Shown one piece after another: positions 1 to 5,961 of a DNA stretch of 8,376 nucleotides. The notes under the pieces are model-generated. The model was not told the origin of the DNA, did no database searches, and worked only from the letters and a program-made list of their open reading frames with translations. The position numbers and the translations under genes were made by a program. Each line of letters opens with the position of its first letter. The stretch's first letter is position 1. Source of the DNA: Kiritimatiellia bacterium. GTDB lineage: Bacteria > Verrucomicrobiota > Kiritimatiellia > RFP12 > UBA1067. The DNA lies in NCBI GenBank assembly GCA_017412325.1, contig JAFPYE010000156.1:1-8376 (forward strand), in the 5' to 3' direction.

Positions 1-11
1 CGATAAAACGC

Positions 12-33
12 AAAAAAGCCGCAAATCGCGGCC
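12..33 (-). terminator. Intrinsic terminator of the tRNA-Ala gene
   Basis: Read on the minus strand, a 5-bp all-G/C stem (GCCGC / GCGGC, positions 32-28 and 22-18) with a 5-nt loop is followed at once by six T residues (17-12). It begins 10 nt past the encoded CCA end of the tRNA, so it fits a rho-independent terminator for that short transcript. The plus strand shows only a broken T-tract (TTCTTT, 34-39) after the same stem, so any stop for an upstream plus-strand gene would be weaker. Confidence 0.8.
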
Positions 34-42
34 TTCTTTGAT

Positions 43-118
<76 letters not shown>

Positions 119-138
119 AAAGGTTGAAAACGGCGCGT

Positions 139-167
139 ATTATATCATAATCGCCTTGCCGCGACAA
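139..167 (-). promoter_or_regulatory. Sigma-70-type promoter of tRNA-Ala
   Basis: On the minus strand TTGTCG (167-162, 4 of 6 to the -35 consensus) lies 17 bp before a perfect TATAAT (144-139). A TG dinucleotide one base upstream of the -10 (147-146) makes it an extended -10. Predicted initiation is near position 132, giving a 5' leader of about 14 nt for RNase P to remove. This is the best promoter match in the window, as expected for a tRNA gene. Its -35 box abuts that of the opposite promoter. Confidence 0.8.
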
Positions 168-169
168 GG
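154..169. promoter_or_regulatory. 16-bp near-palindrome joining two divergent -35 boxes
   Basis: CCTTGCCG / CGACAAGG is an inverted repeat with 7 of 8 positions matching and no spacer. Its left half contains the plus-strand -35 (TTGCCG, 156-161) and its right half the minus-strand -35 (TTGTCG, 167-162). The symmetry may just be two -35 boxes back to back, or it may be an operator for a dimeric regulator that would control both directions. It lies upstream of both predicted start sites, so it is not a transcribed hairpin. Confidence 0.5.
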
Positions 170-184
170 GGGATTTGATAAAAT
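156..184 (+). promoter_or_regulatory. Promoter of the debranching-enzyme gene, probably leaderless
   Basis: TTGCCG (156-161) is followed after 17 bp by TAAAAT (179-184), with a TG at 176-177 giving the extended -10 form TGnTAAAAT. The A of the ATG at 193 is the ninth base after the -10, so transcription should begin within a base or two of the start codon. That agrees with the absence of a well-placed Shine-Dalgarno. Confidence 0.65.
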
Positions 185-192
185 ACTCACCT

Positions 193-3100
193 ATGACACA
201 AGACCCGAGTCCGAACGACTTTCTTCTCAAGTGGCGGGGCGACCGGCTGGCCGTGACGCTGACGCTGGACGCGCCGCGCAAGGGCCGCGCCGCCTTCCGC
301 ACGAACATCGGCCACGCGCGTGTCCGCCGCCGCGAGATCATCGCCGAGACGGAGCGCGGCGAAACGCCGATGGCGCGCGCCTGGACGGACATCCCGCTTC
401 CCGAAGTCGCCCCCGGCGTCTTCCGCGCCGACATCCCGCTCGACGAGGTCGGTGTCTTCTCCGGCAAGGCCTGCTTCTTCCCCGAGGGCTCGAACGTCCC
501 CGAATGGCCGGAGGGCCGCAACACGCACATCAAGGTCGAAAGCGCCGAGACGCGCAAGAACAACTCCATCTACACCGTCTTCCCGCGCCAGTTCGGCTCG
601 TTCCGCGAAATCGTCCGCCGCCTGCCGCTCATCATGGACACGATGGGCTTCCGCCTCATCCAGACGCTGCCGCCGTTCCCCGTGCCGACGACCTACGCGG
701 TGATGGGCGAATACGGCTGCCCGTTCGCCGCGCTCGACTTCTATTCGGTCGATCCCGCCATGGCCGAGTTCGACGAATACGCCACGCCCCTCGACCAGTT
801 CCGCGAGCTGATCGACGCGGTGCACGCGCGGCGCGGCCTCTTTCTCGTCGACCTGCCCGCCAACCACACCGGCTGGGCCTCGACGTTGCAGACGCACCAT
901 CCCGACTGGTTCCACCGCGAGGCCGACGGGCGTTTCGTCAGCCCCGGCGCGTGGGGCGTGAAGTGGGCCGACCTCGTGGAGCTCGAATATTCGCATCCGG
1001 AGCTCAGGGCCTACATGGCGGACGTCTTCCTCTTCTGGTGCCGCAACGGCGTGGACGGCTTCCGCTGCGACGCGGGCTACATGATCCCCGCCGAGACGTG
1101 GGAGTACATCGTCGCCCGCGTGCGCGAGGAGTATCCCGACACGATCTTCATGCTAGAGGGCCTGGGCGGCGACTTGCGCGTCACCGACCGGCTCCTCGCC
1201 GAATCGAACCTCGACTGGGCGTATTCCGAGGTGTTCCAGACGTACGACCGCGGCGCGTTCGAGTGGTATCTGCCCGGCGCAATCGCCCGCAGCGAGAAAT
1301 ACGGCACGCTCGTCCACTTCGCCGAGACGCACGACAACGACCGCCTGGCGAAGGGCGGCGAGACGTACGCGAAGCTGCGCGTGCAGCTCTCCGCGCTCCT
1401 CAGCTGGCAGGGCGCGTGGGGCATGGCGAACGGTGTGGAGTGGTTCTGCCGGGAGAAGATCGACGTCCACGGCAAGAACGACCTCAACTGGGGCGCGAAG
1501 TCGAACATGGTCGAGCTCATCGCCAAGCTCAACTTCATCCTGGCGACGCAGCCGAGCTTCGAGGGCGCGAGCCACCTGGAGATCGTCACGCGCGGCGACG
1601 GCAACACGCTCGCCGTCGTGCGCGAGAAGGCCGGCCTGCCGCCCGTCCTCGTCCTCGCGAACCTCGATTGCCAGAAGGAGGCGCACGTCGAATGGGACTT
1701 GCGGCGCTTCCCGGCGGGCGAGGCGTTCGATCTCGTCACGCAGCGCAAGGTCGCGATCACGGGCCCCGTCCGTCTCGCGCCCGGCGAAGTCCTCTGCCTC
1801 GCGTGCCGACCGGCGTCCGGCGCGACGGCGGCGGCGCGCACCGAACCGGCGCCGGACGCGGTGCGCACGGCGCGCTTCCACTGGGTCTATCCGCGCGACA
1901 CGCGGCGCGACGTGGTGGTGCCGGAGAACGAGTGGGTGGAAGTCTCCGCGCCGCACCATTTCCGCGTGCGCCTCATCGACCCCGCGACGGGCAAGACGCT
2001 GCGCGTCTACCGCTCGCGGACGGTGGCAGGCCGCCACGTGGCGCTCTTCGACGCGCCGCACTACAAGGGCGACGGGACGGCCTGCCGCGCGCTCGACCTG
2101 ATGATGGTCGTCTACGAGCCGGGCCGTTCGCGCCGCGTCCATTCGCGCTTCCTCGTGCCGCCGCGCAGCGCGTGCGCGAAGGTGAAGCTCGCGTTGCACG
2201 GCGACGAGGTGCGGCAGCATCCCGAGTTCCGCACGATCCTTTCGAACGGCGCGGGCGCGGCGAGCCAGCTGCGCGTCGGCTGGGGGCTCGTGCAGAGCCA
2301 GTACGACGCGATCCTTGCGGCGAACCCGAACCCGGACTGCCCGAGCGACCGCCTCAACCTGTGGACGCGCACGCGGTGCTGGCTCCAGCGCGAAGGGTAT
2401 GCGCGCGAGTTCGACCGCCGCTGCGTCGTGAAGTTCACGGCCGATCCGGCGGGGCGCTTCGCCGCGTGGGATTTCCACGTGCCGTGCGGCATGGGCAAGA
2501 TGACGGCGTTCCGCTTCACGGTCGCGCTCGCGCCCGGCGCGAACGCGGCGCGGCTGACGGTGGCGCGCTACGACGCGGGCGAGGAGGATGTCGGCGACCA
2601 GGTGCGGCTCGTCTTCCGTCCCGACATCGAGTGGCGCAGCTTCCACGCGACGACCAAGGCGTATCAGCTGGAGAGCGCGTTCGCGCAGGGCGTCTGCGCG
2701 GTCGGCGACGGCTTTGACTTCAAGCCCTACGGCGAGACCTTCCGCTTCCGCGTCGCGGGCGGCGCGTACCATCACGAGCCGCAATGGGAGTACAACGTCC
2801 CGCACCCCGAAGAGGCGGCGCGCGGGCAGGACGGCGCGGGCGACCTCTTCAGCCCCGGCTGGGTGTCGGCCGACCTGCACGTGGGCGAAAGCGTCACGCT
2901 GACGGGCGCGCTGGGCGACGTCGATGCGTCTCGCGTCTCGTGTCCCGCGCCCGTCCCGCCATCGTGCGAAACGCTCCCGCTCGACGAGGCGCTGCGCCAG
3001 GCGCTGGAGCTCTTTATCGTCAAGCGCGACGACCTGAAGACGGTCATCGCGGGCTATCCGTGGTTCCTCGACTGGGGCCGCGACACGTTCATCTTCATGC

Positions 3101-4056
3101 GCGGCATGATCGCCGCGGGGAAGATCGCGGATTCCGTCAAGATCCTCAAGGCGTTCGCCGCGTTTGAGGAAAACGGCACGCTGCCGAACATCATCTACGG
3201 CGCAACGGCGGGCAACCGCGACACGACCGACGCGCAGCTGTGGTTCATCCGCTGCGTGCAGGAAGTGGAGGCGGTCGCGCCGACGGAGGTGGCCGACTTG
3301 AAGGCGACGTGCGAAAACCTCGTCGCCAACTACCTCAAGGGCACGCCGAACGGCATCAAGGTCGATCCGGCTTCGGCGCTCGTCTGGTCGCCCAGCCACT
3401 TCACGTGGATGGACACGAACTATCCCGCCTGCACGCCGCGCGTCGGCTATCCGGTGGAGATCCAGGCCCTGTGGGTTTCCGCGCTGAAATACGTCGGGCG
3501 CGACGAAACCGCCGCGCGCGCCGTGGCGTCGCTGAAAAAGTATTTCAAGGCGCCCGTCGGCTACTACGACTGCCTGGCGGCGCCGAACGGCGAACCGGCC
3601 GCCGCCGCGCAGCCGGAAGACACCATCCGCCCCAACCAGCTCTTCCTCCTTTCGCTCGGCGTCGTGGACGATCCGTCCATCCTCGCGGCGACCGAGGAAC
3701 TGCTCGTGCCGGGCGGCATCCGCTCGCTGAACGCCGACCATCCGCTCTATTGCGGAACCTACGCGGGCGACGAGGACACGCGCCGCAAGCCGGCCTACCA
3801 CAACGGGACGGTGTGGGCGTGGCCGTTCGCGCTCTATGCGGAGGCGCTGGCGGCAACGGGCGGCGCGGGCGCCGAAACGGCGCGGCAGCTCCTCGCGAGC
3901 GCGGTCGAGAACCTGAACGCGGGGTGCCTCTGCCACATGAGCGAGATCGCCGACGGCGACGCGCCGCACGCGCAGAAGGGCTGCACGGCCCAGGCGTGGA
4001 GCGTGAGCGAAGTTCTGCGCGTCTGGCTCAAGCTGAACGCGTCACGGGTGCGCTAG
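193..4056 (+). CDS. Bifunctional glycogen debranching enzyme: GH13 domain fused to amylo-alpha-1,6-glucosidase
   Basis: This 1287-residue protein has no signal peptide, so it should act on cytoplasmic glycogen or maltodextrins. Residues 1 to about 105 look like a beta-sandwich lead-in. Residues about 110-455 are a GH13 barrel with all four signature regions: DLPANH (Asp220-His225), GFRCD (Arg291, nucleophile Asp293), FMLEG (acid/base Glu322) and ETHDND (His380, Asp381). An all-beta GH13 C-domain ends near 537. A central region (about 560-925) is not recognisable by motif but sits where the GDE central domain would. Residues about 930-1287 are the alpha/alpha-toroid GDE domain, with AGYPWFLDWGRDTF (953-966), TDAQLWF, FTWMD (1070-1074), TPRVGYPVEIQALW (1081-1094), AYHNGTVWAW (1201-1210) and SEIADGD (1250-1256); Glu1251 is a likely catalytic base by family analogy. 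The expected roles are moving or hydrolysing alpha-1,4 branch stubs and then cleaving the alpha-1,6 glucose. The ATG at 193 is chosen because an extended -10 box ends 8 nt before it. A TTG at 175 (six residues longer) has AAGGGGG only 2 nt upstream and is less likely. The last 15 bp overlap the opposite-strand GH89 gene. Confidence 0.9.
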   Translation: MTQDPSPNDFLLKWRGDRLAVTLTLDAPRKGRAAFRTNIGHARVRRREIIAETERGETPMARAWTDIPLPEVAPGVFRADIPLDEVGVFSGKACFFPEGSNVPEWPEGRNTHIKVESAETRKNNSIYTVFPRQFGSFREIVRRLPLIMDTMGFRLIQTLPPFPVPTTYAVMGEYGCPFAALDFYSVDPAMAEFDEYATPLDQFRELIDAVHARRGLFLVDLPANHTGWASTLQTHHPDWFHREADGRFVSPGAWGVKWADLVELEYSHPELRAYMADVFLFWCRNGVDGFRCDAGYMIPAETWEYIVARVREEYPDTIFMLEGLGGDLRVTDRLLAESNLDWAYSEVFQTYDRGAFEWYLPGAIARSEKYGTLVHFAETHDNDRLAKGGETYAKLRVQLSALLSWQGAWGMANGVEWFCREKIDVHGKNDLNWGAKSNMVELIAKLNFILATQPSFEGASHLEIVTRGDGNTLAVVREKAGLPPVLVLANLDCQKEAHVEWDLRRFPAGEAFDLVTQRKVAITGPVRLAPGEVLCLACRPASGATAAARTEPAPDAVRTARFHWVYPRDTRRDVVVPENEWVEVSAPHHFRVRLIDPATGKTLRVYRSRTVAGRHVALFDAPHYKGDGTACRALDLMMVVYEPGRSRRVHSRFLVPPRSACAKVKLALHGDEVRQHPEFRTILSNGAGAASQLRVGWGLVQSQYDAILAANPNPDCPSDRLNLWTRTRCWLQREGYAREFDRRCVVKFTADPAGRFAAWDFHVPCGMGKMTAFRFTVALAPGANAARLTVARYDAGEEDVGDQVRLVFRPDIEWRSFHATTKAYQLESAFAQGVCAVGDGFDFKPYGETFRFRVAGGAYHHEPQWEYNVPHPEEAARGQDGAGDLFSPGWVSADLHVGESVTLTGALGDVDASRVSCPAPVPPSCETLPLDEALRQALELFIVKRDDLKTVIAGYPWFLDWGRDTFIFMRGMIAAGKIADSVKILKAFAAFEENGTLPNIIYGATAGNRDTTDAQLWFIRCVQEVEAVAPTEVADLKATCENLVANYLKGTPNGIKVDPASALVWSPSHFTWMDTNYPACTPRVGYPVEIQALWVSALKYVGRDETAARAVASLKKYFKAPVGYYDCLAAPNGEPAAAAQPEDTIRPNQLFLLSLGVVDDPSILAATEELLVPGGIRSLNADHPLYCGTYAGDEDTRRKPAYHNGTVWAWPFALYAEALAATGGAGAETARQLLASAVENLNAGCLCHMSEIADGDAPHAQKGCTAQAWSVSEVLRVWLKLNASRVR

Positions 4057-5814
4057 AAACGCCTCCCAGCGCGGCAGGTAGTAGTCGCGCAGCAGCTCGA
4101 CGTATTCGCGGTGCGCGTAGTCGGCGAGCGTGGTGCGGCCCCGTTTCGGGTCGGCCCATGTCGTCACCATCCGCCGGAACGCCGCCTCGCCGCGTGCGCC
4201 CGCCCGTGCCCGTGCGCGCGCCAGCTGCGGCTCCAGGCGGAATTGTTCGGGGACGCCCGACCACGGGCAGTTCGCCGTCACGGCGTCCACCCGGAGGCGG
4301 CGCAGGAACTCCCGCCGTGCCAGCAGATCGTCCTTCAGGCGCGGCAGCAGGCGACGGAATTCGTTGGCCCGCACCTGGCGGTCGATGTCGTAGGCGTCGT
4401 CGGCGAGATTCCGGAACGCCTGCGCCGGCCCGAACACCAGCTCCGTCCGCGCCGCGTCGAAGAGCCGCGCCACCTCTTCGAGCCGTGCCGGATCGTACCA
4501 GAGCCCGCCCGTCGGCCCCCACGTGCTGACGTTGTTCGCCGTCCACGCGGGTTCCGCGCACATCACGTTTTCCGTCGTCCCTTCCTGGCAGCGGTCGCAG
4601 GCGTAGACGGTCGCCGCCAGAATCCGCCATGCCGTGTGGAGACGGAGCCGGGCGCGGGCGACGAAGGGCGGGGCGTTGGTGAATCCATAGCGGCGATCCA
4701 CCCATTCGCCGAGCCAGTCGTCCAGTTCCGCGGCGGTCATCACGCTCCCCGCCGGGCGCGTCATCATCTCTTCGAAGAGGTCGTAGCAGACGGGATTCGT
4801 GCCGAGCCCTTCCGACAGGAGCCCGTAGCCGCGGAAGGTCGCGTTCGTGCACGCGCCGAGATGCGCGAACGTCCTGAGATTGCCGTACAGCCCGTGGTTG
4901 CCGCCGAAGTTCAGCACCTCGCACCAGATCCACGGCAGATCGCCGAAATCCATCGGCTGCGGGTCGCGGCTCATGTCCTTGACGAGCGCTTCGATGAGCG
5001 TGTAGCGTGGATCGAGCCCCGCGCGGACTTCGGCGGTCGGGTTCCGCTGCCACGCCTGCACGACCCAGGTGACGCCGGGGAACGCCCGCTGCTGCGCCGC
5101 CTGAACCGCGCGTGTCGCCGCCGTCACGTCGATGCCGTCCGTCCGCCCGCCCTCGTGGAAGAGGTCGCCCGCGAGAAACTTGGGACGGAAGCCGTAGACC
5201 TCTTCCAGCTTCTCGTACCAGAGCGCGGCCAGCCGCCGGAAGCCCGGGCAGGTCGGGTCCATCTGCGGCGGGCGCACGTAGGGCCCCCACGTGCCTTGCG
5301 GGACGATCGTGCATTCGCCGTAGACGCGATCGCAGATGCTGAAGGACGCCTTGTCCGGCTGTTGCCACGCCGCCTCCAGCGGGATCATCCCCGTGCAGCC
5401 CTGCAGGATCGGCTCGATGCCGCGCGCGCGCATTTGCTCGCAGATCCGCCGCCCGCGCGCACCGTCGTCGTCGATCGTCTGCCGGTCGAGCGGCCCGCCT
5501 TCGCCCGTCAGGTTGGCCATCAGCCACCACGCGCGCGCGCACTCATCGGGGAGGAACGCGCGGATCGTCTCGCCGCCCGCGCCCATTTCGTCCAGCACGA
5601 GCTGCCAGACCTTGAACGTGCCGTCGGTGACGAGCGCCGCGTTGTAGCCCGCCCGCGCGAGGCGGTCGATCTCCGCCGTCCATTCGGCGTCGGACGCATA
5701 CGCGAACGTGTAGGAAAGGGTGCAGTAGTTGTAGGCCACCCGGAGCGGCGGCGGGTCTCCCGCGCGGACAGACGGCGCGGCGAGCAGGGCGGCGAGGATC
5801 AGCAGTCTTTTCAT
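4042..5814 (-). CDS. Secreted GH89 alpha-N-acetylglucosaminidase (NAGLU-like), N-terminal domain absent
   Basis: The 590-residue product starts with a signal peptide (Lys-Arg, then the hydrophobic LLILAALLAA) with a likely signal peptidase I site after Val-Arg-Ala18. There is no lipobox Cys. The mature protein begins directly with the GH89 barrel: YNYCTLSYTFAY (28-39), MANLTGEGGPLD (99-110), RARGIEPILQGCTGMIP (129-145), FLAGDLFHEGG (213-223), NFGGNHGLYGN (302-312) and LLSEGLGTNPVCYDL (332-346). The C-terminal helical domain ends in LADYAHREYVELLRDYYLPRW. By comparison with human NAGLU, Glu221 and Glu335 correspond to the two catalytic glutamates. The enzyme removes terminal alpha-linked GlcNAc, as in heparan sulfate or mucin glycans, probably in the periplasm or outside. 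Family members usually have about 100 residues before the barrel; these are missing. The conserved TGQEAVW becomes TDGTFKVW and NLHGWGG becomes NLTGEGG, so the substrate may differ. The start at 5814 is set by the signal peptide and by the -10 box 8 nt upstream. The gene is divergent from rnfE. Confidence 0.87.
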   Translation of the reverse strand: MKRLLILAALLAAPSVRAGDPPPLRVAYNYCTLSYTFAYASDAEWTAEIDRLARAGYNAALVTDGTFKVWQLVLDEMGAGGETIRAFLPDECARAWWLMANLTGEGGPLDRQTIDDDGARGRRICEQMRARGIEPILQGCTGMIPLEAAWQQPDKASFSICDRVYGECTIVPQGTWGPYVRPPQMDPTCPGFRRLAALWYEKLEEVYGFRPKFLAGDLFHEGGRTDGIDVTAATRAVQAAQQRAFPGVTWVVQAWQRNPTAEVRAGLDPRYTLIEALVKDMSRDPQPMDFGDLPWIWCEVLNFGGNHGLYGNLRTFAHLGACTNATFRGYGLLSEGLGTNPVCYDLFEEMMTRPAGSVMTAAELDDWLGEWVDRRYGFTNAPPFVARARLRLHTAWRILAATVYACDRCQEGTTENVMCAEPAWTANNVSTWGPTGGLWYDPARLEEVARLFDAARTELVFGPAQAFRNLADDAYDIDRQVRANEFRRLLPRLKDDLLARREFLRRLRVDAVTANCPWSGVPEQFRLEPQLARARARAGARGEAAFRRMVTTWADPKRGRTTLADYAHREYVELLRDYYLPRWEAFLAHP

Positions 5815-5821
5815 GTCGCAT

Positions 5822-5850
5822 AGTTTATCATTCCCCTCCGCCGGAATCAA
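5822..5850 (-). promoter_or_regulatory. Promoter of the GH89 gene, probably leaderless
   Basis: On the minus strand TTGATT (5850-5845) precedes TAAACT (5827-5822) by 17 bp, with TG one base upstream of the -10 (TGATAAACT). The A of the ATG is the eighth base after the -10, leaving a 5' UTR of 0-1 nt. The purine run GGAGGGG (5839-5833) would lie in the promoter spacer, and at 18 nt from the ATG it is too far to act as a Shine-Dalgarno for this gene. Confidence 0.6.
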
Positions 5851-5851
5851 G

Positions 5852-5886
5852 CCGCGCGGAAAGTCCGTCAGTTTCCGCTTGCGCGG
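5852..5886. repeat. Imperfect inverted repeat between the GH89 and rnfE promoters
   Basis: CCGCGC-GGAAA (5852-5862) is mirrored by TTTCC-gctt-GCGCGG (5872-5886), an 11-bp interrupted dyad with a 4-base bulge and a 9-base loop. A second, alternative dyad, TTCCGC-ttgc-GCGGAA (5873-5888), overlaps the rnfE -35 box. The heptamer CGGAATC also occurs twice in direct orientation (5842-5848, 5884-5890). No T-run follows on either strand, so this is not an intrinsic terminator. An operator for one or both divergent genes is possible. Confidence 0.45.
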
Positions 5887-5907
5887 AATCGAAAAAAAAG
5901 ATATACT
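5879..5907 (+). promoter_or_regulatory. Promoter of the rnfE-nrdR operon
   Basis: TTGCGC (5879-5884) and TATACT (5902-5907) are separated by 17 bp that include an A8 run. Predicted initiation near 5914 gives a 5' UTR of about 48 nt that is A-rich before the start codon. Unlike the two glycosidase promoters it has no TG extension and a normal leader length. It implies that rnfE is the first gene of its transcript rather than internal to a larger rnf operon. Confidence 0.65.
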
Positions 5908-5961
5908 GTAGGCGGTGTTGGGACAATACAACCCGGCACGATACGAAAGAACAAGCAAAAA

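Noticed and set aside
175..192. TTG start at 175 for the debranching enzyme
   Set aside because: AAGGGGG is only 2 nt upstream, too close for a normal Shine-Dalgarno interaction, and the predicted transcription start lies after this codon. The ATG at 193 is preferred, though not proven.
156..2717. Long plus-strand open frame of 853 codons
   Set aside because: It lies out of frame within the debranching gene, is dominated by Arg, Ala, Pro and Gly, and has no family motifs. It is a by-product of high G+C at third codon positions.
1153..3969. 938-codon open frame antisense to the debranching gene
   Set aside because: The composition is Arg/Ala/Val/Glu-rich with no recognisable domain, and the opposite strand carries a fully motif-supported enzyme. 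This is a G+C shadow.
4111..5823. 570-codon plus-strand open frame opposite GH89
   Set aside because: It has no domain motifs and Arg/Val/Ala/Pro-heavy composition, and the minus strand encodes a clear GH89 enzyme.
5891..5900. A8 run as a minus-strand terminator T-tract
   Set aside because: No stable hairpin precedes it on the minus strand (only a 4-bp GTTG/CAAC pairing further away), and no minus-strand gene ends there. It sits in the rnfE promoter spacer.
5862..5961. NrdR box upstream of rnfE-nrdR
   Set aside because: I looked for paired 16-bp palindromes of the acaCwATATwGtgt type and found none. Autoregulation by NrdR is not supported.
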